From: Collinsella sp944321445
GTDB taxonomy: Bacteria; Actinomycetota; Coriobacteriia; Coriobacteriales; Coriobacteriaceae
Strand: one strand, 5' to 3'
NCBI RefSeq assembly: GCF_030371825.1
Contig: NZ_JAUDDM010000006.1
DNA: 64,000 nucleotides
Under the pieces are notes generated by a model. That model was given only the letters and a program-made list of their open reading frames with translations, had not been told where the DNA came from and did no database searches. Below, piece after piece: positions 24,259 through 32,558 of the stretch (its first letter is position 1; each line of letters starts with the position of its first letter). A program made the translations under genes and the position numbers.

Positions 24259-27066
24259 ATGCGCTCCCACACCACCAACATACGCGACAGCTTTGCACAA
24301 GATGCCGTGAGCCCCCAAGCGCCCTGTGGCGCGGCGAGGCTCACGGCATCGCATGTATATAAGACGTATGGTGACGGGTCGTCCGCGACCGCGGTGCTAC
24401 ACGATATCTCGCTCGACCTCGCGGGCCCCGCGTTTGTGACGATCCTGGGCCCCAGCGGCTGCGGCAAAACGACGCTGCTCAACGTGCTGGGCGGGCTTGA
24501 CCTCGCGTTTTCCGGCGATGTTGGCATCGATGATTGCGACGTGCGCGCGGCCTCCCCGCGCGAGGCCGATGTCCTGCGCGGCGAGCGCGTCGGTTTCGTG
24601 TTCCAAGATCCGCGCCTTATCGATTACCTTGCGGTGGAAGAAAACGTTGCGTATCCGCTGCGGTTTTCTGCCGTTCCTCCCTCCGAGCAACGCGCCCGCG
24701 CGCAACAGGCCCTGTCGCAGGTGGGGATGGACACGTACGCAACGGCACGCGTGGGCGAGCTGTCCGGTGGCCAGGCTCAGCGGGTCGCCATTGCCCGCGC
24801 GCTCGCTAAAGGCCCGGGCATCGTGCTGGCCGACGAGCCAACGGGCTCGCTTGACAAGAAGAACGGCCGTGCGGTCATGGAGCTGCTCGCACAGCTTGCG
24901 CGCACGCGCCTGGTCGTGGTGGTCACGCACGACGAGCCGCTCGCGCGGGAATTCGCCACGCGCATCGTGCGCATGGACGACGGGCGCATCGTGGGCGACG
25001 AGCCCAACACGCCGCGTGCCGCGCGCGACGAGCGCGAGTCCAAAATCTGTCCCGGTGCCTCTCCTCACGCGCACGCCGCAGGCGGGCGGCTCGCCTCCGC
25101 ACGCCGCCTGTGGCCGTTCACGCGGCGCAATCTCTCGCGCCATCGCTTCCGCACGGCGGTCTGTGCGCTCGCCGTCGCTCTGAGTGCCTTGTGCCTCATC
25201 GCGTCCTTATCGCTCGCGGCAGGAGGCGGCAGCTTCGTGGAGCGCCTCGTGCTGTCGCGCACGCTTGGGCACCCCCTTATCGCTAGCGCGGACGTTGCCG
25301 TATCGGTGCCCACGACGAGCGACGAGGCGACGAATGCTGCAGACGATTCCGATGCCCTTGCCGTGGAAGACGCACTGGGAGGCGTGCTGGCGACGGCGCT
25401 TTCGACCGACCGCGCGCCGAGCATGCTGATGCTTGAGGCCCAGCTGACCGCGTCGTCGCAGCTCACGGGCCACGTGCTGGACATTCAGCGCGACAGCGGG
25501 CTGGAGCTCAACCTGTATTCCGCGGACGGCGCGCCCGTGCTCGAAAACGGGCTGTCACAGCTCACGGAGCGCATGGACATCAAGCACCTGTTGGGTGCGG
25601 ACGCGGCGGAGCGCATCGACGCGGCGCTCGGATCCATCTCGATGATGCGCGAGCTCGTGCTCGACGATGACGGCACGTCGGAGGCTTACCGCGTGGTGGC
25701 GGGCAGGATGCCGCAGGAGGCCGACGAGATCGTGCTCATAACGGGCGCGGACGGCCGTCTGCGCGACTACACCGCCTGCACGCTGGGATTTCTTGATGAC
25801 GACACCCTTATGGAGCGGGCGATGTCGGGCGTGCGGGACGAGGAGAGCCGCGTTGCCGTTTCCTGCGGCGACGTGCTAGGCACAACGTATCGCATTATTC
25901 CCACTGCAGCATATTATGCGCGCGACGGGGAGGAATGGGAGGACCTTCGCGACGACCCCGACCACATCGCGCAGGCGCTGGACGGCGCGCGCGAGCTGGC
26001 CGTTGTGGGCGTCGTCTGCCCGCAGGCAGCCTATGCGAGCGGGGACGAAGCGGGTGCGATTGGTTACCTGCCCGGTCTGGAGGATGCCATCGCGGCGGAT
26101 GCGGAGAGCTACGAGATCGTCCGCGACCAGCGCGAGCGCCCGGCCGTCAACGTGTTCACGGGGGAGTCCGCCGACGCGGGGCTTCCCGAGCAGGTCGCTT
26201 CGGCAGCTGAGGAGTGCCGATCCAGTTTGGTTGCCCTTGCGCGCGACCGCGGCTTTTCGCAGGCAAAGGTGGCGTTGATCGAGAGTCTGAGCGCCGCGCA
26301 GCTTGAGGCGCTCGGTCGCGCGGTGGGTGTCGAGGTGCTCGACGAATCGGACGACGCAGGAGCGGGCGACAGCCTGCAGCTTGAAGCCGTGCTGCCCGAC
26401 GAGCAGCTCGAACGTCTGCGCGCGATGAGCGATGAGGAGTTCGCGGAGCTTATCGACGCGCACGCCCCGGCCTATCTCAGCGCGACCTACGAGCAGAATA
26501 TGCGCTGGCTCGGCGCGATTTCCGACTTGCCTCCCTCCGGGCTTAAGATTTATCCCCGCGACACCGACGGGTACCGTCTGACGCAGGAGGTCGTCACGGC
26601 GTTCAACGAGCTGCAAGGAGAGGGCGTGCGTGCGGTGACGTGCGCAAGCGATATCCAGCAATGGACCAACCAGGTGGCGGGCGCCATCGACGCGGTGCGT
26701 TTTGCGTTGGGTGGCGTTACGGTCGCGGTCGCCGCGCTGTCCGTCGCGCTTGTGGCGTCGGTTACCGTTATCGCTGCGATGGAGCGCCGCGACGAACTGG
26801 CGATCCTCCGCGCGCTGGGCGCATCCCGGCGCGACGCGGTTGTCCTGTTGGTGGGTGGCAACGCCATCGTCGGGCTGTTTGCCGGTCTTGTTGGCGGCGT
26901 GCTCGCGGTTGTCGTTGCCAGCGCACTGGACCCCATCGTGACACAGGCCATCGGCGCAAGTGGCCTGTTCTCGGTGCCGGCGTGGGTTGTGCTTCCCGCC
27001 GCCCTCCTCGGTGCCGCCCTTGCCGCTCTTTCGGCCCTCGTCCCCGCCGTTCTCTCCCAAAAATGA
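24259..27066 (+). CDS. ABC transporter, fused ATPase and FtsX-like permease
   Basis: This 935-residue protein fuses a LolD/MacB-type ATPase (Walker A GPSGCGKT at 64-71, signature LSGGQ near 168, Walker B LADEP near 190) to an FtsX-like permease. It has one helix near 295-320, a large extracytoplasmic domain of about 480 residues, and three C-terminal helices ending at the C-terminus. Such MacB-like proteins export peptides or pull on envelope components. The start is unsure: ATG 24259 has no ribosome site and lies 27 bp after the zinc-ribbon gene; it may be translated by coupling. The substrate is unknown. Confidence 0.88.
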   Translation: MRSHTTNIRDSFAQDAVSPQAPCGAARLTASHVYKTYGDGSSATAVLHDISLDLAGPAFVTILGPSGCGKTTLLNVLGGLDLAFSGDVGIDDCDVRAASPREADVLRGERVGFVFQDPRLIDYLAVEENVAYPLRFSAVPPSEQRARAQQALSQVGMDTYATARVGELSGGQAQRVAIARALAKGPGIVLADEPTGSLDKKNGRAVMELLAQLARTRLVVVVTHDEPLAREFATRIVRMDDGRIVGDEPNTPRAARDERESKICPGASPHAHAAGGRLASARRLWPFTRRNLSRHRFRTAVCALAVALSALCLIASLSLAAGGGSFVERLVLSRTLGHPLIASADVAVSVPTTSDEATNAADDSDALAVEDALGGVLATALSTDRAPSMLMLEAQLTASSQLTGHVLDIQRDSGLELNLYSADGAPVLENGLSQLTERMDIKHLLGADAAERIDAALGSISMMRELVLDDDGTSEAYRVVAGRMPQEADEIVLITGADGRLRDYTACTLGFLDDDTLMERAMSGVRDEESRVAVSCGDVLGTTYRIIPTAAYYARDGEEWEDLRDDPDHIAQALDGARELAVVGVVCPQAAYASGDEAGAIGYLPGLEDAIAADAESYEIVRDQRERPAVNVFTGESADAGLPEQVASAAEECRSSLVALARDRGFSQAKVALIESLSAAQLEALGRAVGVEVLDESDDAGAGDSLQLEAVLPDEQLERLRAMSDEEFAELIDAHAPAYLSATYEQNMRWLGAISDLPPSGLKIYPRDTDGYRLTQEVVTAFNELQGEGVRAVTCASDIQQWTNQVAGAIDAVRFALGGVTVAVAALSVALVASVTVIAAMERRDELAILRALGASRRDAVVLLVGGNAIVGLFAGLVGGVLAVVVASALDPIVTQAIGASGLFSVPAWVVLPAALLGAALAALSALVPAVLSQK

Positions 27067-27096
27067 CAAGGCGGATAGGGCACGAATTCACCGCGC

Positions 27097-27236
27097 TGCA
27101 AAAAGTCGGGACTTTGGGCGGTTTTTCGGCACCGGGTCCGTATCGGCGTCCTCTGGACCTGCACAAACGTCGAGGTCAAAAGGGCGCCTGTCTCGATCCG
27201 GTGCCAAAAATCCGCCCAAAGTCCCGACTTTTTGCA
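27097..27236. repeat. Inverted-repeat element, 39-bp arms
   Basis: Arms 27097-27135 and 27198-27236 match at 37 of 39 positions (inner arm TCGGGACTTTGGGCGG). The centre can pair further (GGACCT with AGGTC; GGCGTCCT with AGGGCGCC allowing G-T). It lies 31 bp after the ABC transporter stop codon. Confidence 0.9.
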
Positions 27237-27312
27237 ACGACAAGGTCGTGCCGGGCTCAAACCTGCCGCAAATTCGACGAGGTCGCCTCCCTTGCCCGGC
27301 ATATAAATCCCA

Positions 27313-27396
27313 ACCCCCTACAGACTTTGCTCCTTCCCACATCTGGAGTCAAATCTCAAAACTCAGCTGTGGAAAAGAGCAAAGTCTATAGGGGGT
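27313..27396. repeat. Inverted-repeat element with ACCCCCT ends
   Basis: Arms 27313-27341 (containing ACCCCCTACAGACTTTGCTC) and 27368-27396 match except at three positions; the mismatches would be G-U pairs in an RNA copied from one strand. The ends resemble those of the elements at 20367 and 54653. Confidence 0.85.
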
Positions 27397-27441
27397 CAAC
27401 AAATGGCTGTGACGGGATTTTGGCTCGCGTCCCACTCCAAC

Positions 27442-27477
27442 AAAAAACCGCCCAGGGCGGGGGATAACCCTGGGCGG
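27442..27477 (-). terminator. Terminator of the zinc-ribbon/YD-repeat gene
   Basis: On the minus strand CCGCCCAGGG (27477-27468) pairs with 27457-27448, followed by TTTTTT. Confidence 0.9.
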
Positions 27478-27509
27478 CTCGTAAGGGGGAGGGACTGCCG
27501 AACAGCCTG

Positions 27510-29057
27510 CTAGACGCTGCTGCTGATGCGATACGAATAGTTATCGATCGCGGGTGCGAGGCCGCTGGTCTGCGGCACATCAAGCGTCGCGAAGTAGCAG
27601 CGGAACATGCTCCCGTCATAGCTCGGCGCCACGATGAGGGGAGAACTCGCCATCTCAACATCGTCGCTCACGAAGCGGCGCACATACGCCATGTCGTACG
27701 ACGTGTCGCCGGCCATTCCGCCCATGGCGATGCCGCTGGTCGCCACGCCGATAAGGTTTCCCGCGGTGTCGTAAGAGCACGTTGCCGTAGCGCCCGAATC
27801 GGTGGACGCCTGCACCAAGCGGCCCTCGTCGTCGTAGGTGTAGGTGATCGTCGCGCGCTCGACATCAGATCCGGGCTGAAGGTTGTCCATATCCATACCG
27901 TCGTTATAGCCCGTTGCATAGGCGACCTGCGTTACGCGCCCCTCGTCATCGTACGTGAAATCGTACGTGCTCGAGTTGCCTTCTACGCTCATCTGGTATC
28001 CGTCTTCCAGACGCTCATAGTGCGTCACGCGGCCCTCGTCGTCGTAGGTCCAGCGCTGCGTGGGGCGGTCGTAATATGCCACCTGCGTCGGCCGCCCCTC
28101 ATCATCGTAGGTCCAGGTGTAGCCTCCGCCGTTGAGGGAGCTCAGTTGCGACGCGAGGCTCCCTGCATCGTTGTAAGCGAAGTTCCACGGGTCCGACCAG
28201 TCCATGAATCCCTTGGGAGACGCCGTTGCGATTCGTCCGGCATCATCGTAGGTGAAATCTACACGAGCCCCGCTGCTTCCGCCGCCATATCTGATGGCGT
28301 AGGCCGTCATGCGCCCTGCGTCATCGTATTCCAGTACGTAAGGGGTGCCATCGACATCGACGCTGTGGACGCGTCCGGTCTCAAAATCCCACTCAACCGA
28401 GTAAGACTCATCGCCCAGCGGCAGCGCGCTATCGATGTCCGTCAAATACCAATGCTCCTCGAGCCCGGCGGCCTCCAGGCCGCTCACGGTTGTGGCGTCG
28501 GGAACCGACAGCGTCGTGAGCTGTGCGTTGTGCGACAGATCGACCGTCTCGAGCTTCACGGAACTCGCCACCTGCAGCGTGTTCAGGTGCGCAAGGTCGC
28601 TCACGTCGAGCTTCGTCACCTCGCTATCGCCATCGATGTAGAGCGTCGTGAGCTCGGGGAACATGCGTCCCAGCCCGCTCACTTCACTCGGATTGCTGAT
28701 CGTTAACGTTTGGACCTCGCTGGCGGCCTCGCGCTCGATCTTGCCGTCGCCGTCCTCGTCGAGCGTCATTACGGCGGCACGCACGGACGGGTCGGGGAAG
28801 GTCTTGTTGTCGATGCTCCACGGGGCAAACATCATTTGGTATATCGCAAAGCCGACGATTGCCACGACGGCGATGGCGCCGATGCCGATGGCGATGGGGA
28901 GGATGTGCCTGCGCTTCGGCGCGGCGGCCTGAGGCTGGGCGCTCGCGGCGGGTGCGGCATGGCTGGGCTGCGCCCCGGACGAGGGGATGGGCGCTCCGCA
29001 CGAGGGGCAGAACTTCGCCCCGTCGGTGCATTCCGTTCCGCACTTGGGACAGAACAT
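27510..29057 (-). CDS. Zinc-ribbon, TM, leucine-rich and YD-repeat protein
   Basis: This 515-residue protein has an N-terminal zinc ribbon (MFCPKCGTECTDGAKFCPSC), a Pro/Ala linker and a TM helix (about 51-72, ILPIAIGIGAIAVVAIVGFA). An EF-hand-like loop follows (DEDGDGKIE), then a short leucine-rich-like region (LTTLYIDGD, LNTLQVASS, LTTLSVPD), and finally about eight YD/RHS-type repeats (YDDAGRMT, YDDEGRPTQVAY, YDDEGRVTQVAY) ending in a small beta-rich tail. The outer part is expected to face the cell exterior. ATG 29057 follows AAAGGAG. The combination is unusual. Function may be adhesion or ligand binding; this is inference. Confidence 0.8.
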   Translation of the reverse strand: MFCPKCGTECTDGAKFCPSCGAPIPSSGAQPSHAAPAASAQPQAAAPKRRHILPIAIGIGAIAVVAIVGFAIYQMMFAPWSIDNKTFPDPSVRAAVMTLDEDGDGKIEREAASEVQTLTISNPSEVSGLGRMFPELTTLYIDGDSEVTKLDVSDLAHLNTLQVASSVKLETVDLSHNAQLTTLSVPDATTVSGLEAAGLEEHWYLTDIDSALPLGDESYSVEWDFETGRVHSVDVDGTPYVLEYDDAGRMTAYAIRYGGGSSGARVDFTYDDAGRIATASPKGFMDWSDPWNFAYNDAGSLASQLSSLNGGGYTWTYDDEGRPTQVAYYDRPTQRWTYDDEGRVTHYERLEDGYQMSVEGNSSTYDFTYDDEGRVTQVAYATGYNDGMDMDNLQPGSDVERATITYTYDDEGRLVQASTDSGATATCSYDTAGNLIGVATSGIAMGGMAGDTSYDMAYVRRFVSDDVEMASSPLIVAPSYDGSMFRCYFATLDVPQTSGLAPAIDNYSYRISSSV

Positions 29058-29119
29058 GAGGGCTCCTTTCTGGTGAACGCGATGTTGTGGCTACAGCATC
29101 CCCCAAAAAACGCGAAATC

Positions 29120-29131
29120 TGTTGCGCAACA
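29120..29131 (-). promoter_or_regulatory. TGTTGCGCAACA palindrome, second copy
   Basis: The same 12-bp palindrome seen at 23352-23363, about 68 bp upstream of the zinc-ribbon/YD-repeat start. The neighbouring GATTGGCGAG sequence also recurs at both sites. Confidence 0.6.
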
Positions 29132-29513
29132 TTGTTGGCGCCCCCGATTGGCGAGGCATTGCTGGTAAACCGTGTCTGCAAACCGTGACGGGTGGACCAC
29201 CCCCATCTGCCCGCACCCCTCCCGAGCCGAACGGTAGCCTTTCGGCGGTGAGCGGTTTTGCCATATGGTGAAATTGTGAATGCATCCAGCGGTTTTCAAA
29301 ACGAAACGCAAATAGCTACAGAACCCTCCTCAACGAGGGGTGGAAAAATCGCTATACTTTAGAAAACTAAAGCGCCAACGTCCCAGCTCACGTAGGGTGT
29401 TTAGTGAATGTTTACAAATCATTCGCCAAAACGGACAAACACTGCTAAACACTCGGCTGCTGTCCTCGCGTTTTGGTATAAATCAAGACAAAACACCTGC
29501 AGATTTCTCATAT
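29132..29513. other. Intergenic region upstream of phosphoketolase
   Basis: No gene is supported. The region is AT-richer than its surroundings and holds promoter-like boxes, TATACT near 29352 and TATAAA in TTGGTATAAAT near 29475, which may give further start points for the phosphoketolase transcript. Confidence 0.4.
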
Positions 29514-29539
29514 TGGTAAAACGTTTTACCATCTATACT
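29514..29539 (+). promoter_or_regulatory. LacI-type operator overlapping the xfp promoter
   Basis: TGGTAAAACGTTTTACCA (29514-29531) is a perfect 18-bp palindrome with a central CG, the form of LacI-family operators. It ends two bases before a TATACT -10 (29534-29539), so a bound protein would cover the -35 and spacer. The mRNA leader to the start codon is about 180 nt; no known riboswitch was recognised in it. Confidence 0.75.
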
Positions 29540-29726
29540 GGCCTTGATGCGATTGACAGGTGGCGGACCGGCACCCCCGAGCGTTTCATCCACGCGCTCC
29601 GGAGCTACCGAGAAGCGGAACCCCTGCCCGCGAGTCGGCCTAAGCGGTCCGCGCCTGTCCGCATCCATAAGGTTTGGGACCTTGTTACCGGGCATCCCGT
29701 CCGGTGTGTGGAAAAAGGAGGAGCAC

Positions 29727-32234
29727 ATGTCCAACCCTGTGATCGGAACCCCGTGGAAGAAGCTCAACGCTCCCGTGAGCGCTGAGGCTCTCTCCGGTGT
29801 CGAGAAGTACTGGCGCTGCGCCAACTACCTCTCCGTCGGCCAGATCTACCTGCGTTCCAACCCCCTCATGAAGAAGGACTGGGTTGATGAGAAGACCGGC
29901 GAGACCCGCGACTTCGGCCGCAAGGACGTCAAGCACCGCCTCGTTGGCCACTGGGGCACCACGCCGGGCATCAACTTCCTGTTCGGCCATGTGAACCGCC
30001 TCATCGCCGACCACCAGCAGAACACCGTGTTCCTCATGGGCCCTGGTCACGGTGGCCCCGCGGGCACCGCGCAGTCCCTGCTCGACGGCACCTACCGCGA
30101 GATCCGTCCCGACATCACCGATGACGAGGCCGGCCTCCAGAAGTTCTTCCGCCAGTTCTCCTATCCCGGCGGCATCCCGAGCCACTTCGCTCCCGAGACC
30201 CCCGGCTCCATCCACGAGGGCGGCGAGCTGGGCTACACCCTGTCCCACGCCTTCGGCGCCGTCATGGACAATCCGAGCCTGCTCGCGGTCGCCGTCGTGG
30301 GCGACGGCGAGGCCGAGACGGCTGCGCTTGCCACCTCTTGGCAGTCCAACAAGCTCGTGAACCCCAAGACCGACGGTATCGTGCTGCCGATCCTGCACCT
30401 CAACGGCTACAAGATCGCCAACCCGACCATCCTCGCCCGCATCTCCGATGAGGAGCTCACCAAGTTCTTCGAGGGCATGGGCTACAAGCCGCACTTCTTC
30501 ATGGCCGGCTTCGACAACGAGCCGCACATGTCCATCCATGCGCGCTTCGCCAACCTGCTCGAGGACGTCTTCAACGAGATCTGCGACATCAAGACCCGCG
30601 CCGAAACCGGCGTCGAGACCCGCCCGGTCTACCCGATGATCATCTTCCGCACCCCCAAGGGCTGGACGTGCCCCAAGCACATCGACGGCAAGAAGACCGA
30701 GGACTCCTGGCGTGCCCACCAGGTGCCGCTGGCGAGCGCCAACGACACCCACGAGCACTTCCGCGTGCTGCGCGCCTGGCTGCGCTCCTACATGCCCGAG
30801 GAGCTCTTCACCCCGGAGGGCCAGGTCCGTCCCGAGGTGACCGCCTTCATGCCCAAGGGCGATCTGCGCATCGGCGCCAACCCCAACGCCAACGGCGGCA
30901 AGATCCGCACCGACCTCGTGCTGCCCGACATCCACGCCCATGAGGTGCCGGTTGCCGAGAAGGGTCACGGCTGGGGCTCCACCGAGGCCGCGCGTGTCTT
31001 CGGCGCCTACACCGCCGATGTCCTGGCTGCCAATGATGACTTCCGCATCTTCGGTCCCGACGAGACCGCTTCCAACCGTCTGCAGGACGCCTACAAGGTG
31101 ACCAAGAAGCAGTGGGAGGCCGGTTTCCACGCCGACGCCGACAACGACGAGCTGCTGTCCACCTCCGGTAAGGTCATCGAGCAGCTGTCCGAGCACCAGT
31201 GCGAGGGCTTCCTCGAGGCCTACCTGCTCACCGGTCGTCACGGTGTGTGGAGCACCTACGAGTCCTTCGTGCACGTGGTCGACTCCATGGTCAACCAGCA
31301 CTGCAAGTGGCTTGAGGCGACCGTCCGCGAGATTCCGTGGCGCGAGCCCATCGCCGGCCTGAACATCTTGCTCACGAGCCACGTGTGGCGTCAGGACCAC
31401 AACGGCTTCTCGCACCAGGACCCCGGCTTCATCGACCTGCTGCTCAACAAGGCCAACGACACGCACGTCGTGAACGCCTACTATCCGTGCGACGCCAACA
31501 TGGCGCTCGCCGTGGCCGAGCGCGTGTACCAGTCCACCAACTGCGTGAACGCCATCTTCTGCGGCAAGCAGCCGGCCCCGACCTTCATCACCGTCGACGA
31601 CGCCAAGGCTGAGCTCGAGGAGGGCCTGGCCGTGTGGGATTGGGCCTGCACCGCCGACAGCCTCGAGGACGCCGACCTCGTCATCGCTACCTGCGGCGAC
31701 GTGCCCACCATGGAGGCCCTGGCCGCGACCGACTTGCTCAAGCAGCTCGGCATCAAGGTTTGGTTCGTGAACGTCGTTGACCTGCTGAAGATCCAGAGCC
31801 TCGCCGACAACGACCAGGCCATCTCCGACGAGCGCTTCGTCGAGTTCTTCGGTGACGAGAACAAGCCCGTGCTCTTCTGCTTCCACGCCTACGAGGGCAC
31901 CATCCACCGCATCCTGTGGGATCGTCCGGGCGTCAAGTCCTTCCGCGTGCACGGCTACGAGGAGAAGGGCTCCACGACCACCCCGTTCGACATGCTGCGC
32001 CTCAACAACATGGACCGTTGGGCCCTGGGTGCCGACGCGCTGCGCTTGGTCGACGCCGACAAGTTCGCCGACCAGATTCAGAAGTGGGAGGACTTCCGCG
32101 AGGAGGCGTTCCACTTCGCCGTGGACGAGGGCTTCGATCACCCCGACTTCACCAACTGGGTGTGGCCCGACGCTGCCGCCGCGACCGACGGCGAGCTCTC
32201 CGCGACCCAGATGACCGCTGGCGACAACGAGTAG
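29727..32234 (+). CDS. xfp: Phosphoketolase
   Basis: This 835-residue thiamine-diphosphate enzyme splits xylulose 5-phosphate and usually also fructose 6-phosphate with phosphate, giving acetyl phosphate plus glyceraldehyde 3-phosphate or erythrose 4-phosphate. Family landmarks include LSVGQIYL, the TPP-region GPGHGGPAG, PGGIPSHFAPETPGSIHEGG, and GDGEAET. Length equals that of bifidobacterial enzymes. ATG 29727 follows AAAAAGGAGG. It has a long leader, a palindromic operator and its own terminator. Codon use is strongly biased, implying high expression. Dual or single substrate specificity cannot be decided here. Confidence 0.97.
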   Translation: MSNPVIGTPWKKLNAPVSAEALSGVEKYWRCANYLSVGQIYLRSNPLMKKDWVDEKTGETRDFGRKDVKHRLVGHWGTTPGINFLFGHVNRLIADHQQNTVFLMGPGHGGPAGTAQSLLDGTYREIRPDITDDEAGLQKFFRQFSYPGGIPSHFAPETPGSIHEGGELGYTLSHAFGAVMDNPSLLAVAVVGDGEAETAALATSWQSNKLVNPKTDGIVLPILHLNGYKIANPTILARISDEELTKFFEGMGYKPHFFMAGFDNEPHMSIHARFANLLEDVFNEICDIKTRAETGVETRPVYPMIIFRTPKGWTCPKHIDGKKTEDSWRAHQVPLASANDTHEHFRVLRAWLRSYMPEELFTPEGQVRPEVTAFMPKGDLRIGANPNANGGKIRTDLVLPDIHAHEVPVAEKGHGWGSTEAARVFGAYTADVLAANDDFRIFGPDETASNRLQDAYKVTKKQWEAGFHADADNDELLSTSGKVIEQLSEHQCEGFLEAYLLTGRHGVWSTYESFVHVVDSMVNQHCKWLEATVREIPWREPIAGLNILLTSHVWRQDHNGFSHQDPGFIDLLLNKANDTHVVNAYYPCDANMALAVAERVYQSTNCVNAIFCGKQPAPTFITVDDAKAELEEGLAVWDWACTADSLEDADLVIATCGDVPTMEALAATDLLKQLGIKVWFVNVVDLLKIQSLADNDQAISDERFVEFFGDENKPVLFCFHAYEGTIHRILWDRPGVKSFRVHGYEEKGSTTTPFDMLRLNNMDRWALGADALRLVDADKFADQIQKWEDFREEAFHFAVDEGFDHPDFTNWVWPDAAAATDGELSATQMTAGDNE

Positions 32235-32266
32235 CAGCCAGCCAGTAGCACCAAGCTACCAACAAA

Positions 32267-32295
32267 GGCGCCCCGGACCTCCGGGGCGCCTTTTT
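32267..32295 (+). terminator. xfp terminator
   Basis: GGCGCCCCGG (32267-32276) pairs with 32281-32290, followed by TTTTT. Confidence 0.93.
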
Positions 32296-32308
32296 CATGG
32301 CCCGCCAA

Positions 32309-32374
32309 TGGGAAAATGGGGACAGGCACTTTTTTCCCACCGCTGGGAAAAAAGTGCCTGTCCCCATTTTCCCA
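32309..32374. repeat. Perfect 31-bp hairpin of two GGGACAGGCAC repeats
   Basis: Arms 32309-32339 and 32344-32374 are perfectly complementary with a 4-base loop; each is a unit of the TGGGAAAATGGGGACAGGCA repeat. It lies 13 bp after the xfp terminator. Confidence 0.95.
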
Positions 32375-32375
32375 T

Positions 32376-32406
32376 GACGCACTTCTCCCCTGGGGAGAAG
32401 TGCGTC
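32376..32406. repeat. 31-bp palindrome, copy 1
   Basis: GACGCACTTCTCCCC, a central T and the exact complement. The identical 31 bases recur at 59070-59100. It abuts the hairpin at 32309-32374. Confidence 0.95.
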
Positions 32407-32495
32407 GGCTGCCGCGTCCCCATTTTCCCATCCCATCCCCGGTTCGTTATCGTTCCGTAATGAACGACATATCTCGCCGTGCGAGCACTCTAGTA

Positions 32496-32505
32496 TGCTA
32501 AAGTA
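32496..32505 (+). promoter_or_regulatory. Extended -10 of hisZ-hisG
   Basis: TGCTAAAGTA, an extended -10 element, occurs here and identically at 34380-34389 before hisD. Confidence 0.5.
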
Positions 32506-32558
32506 ATCCGGCAATCAAGGTACGGATTCACTAACAGGCATGAAGGACGGTGCTCGGT

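Noticed and set aside
29540..29726. Riboswitch in the long xfp leader
   Set aside because: No consensus of any riboswitch class known to me was recognised, so only a long leader is noted.
29685..32141. 818-codon open frame antisense to phosphoketolase
   Set aside because: An artefact of strong GC3 codon bias in xfp; no domain recognised and no start signals.
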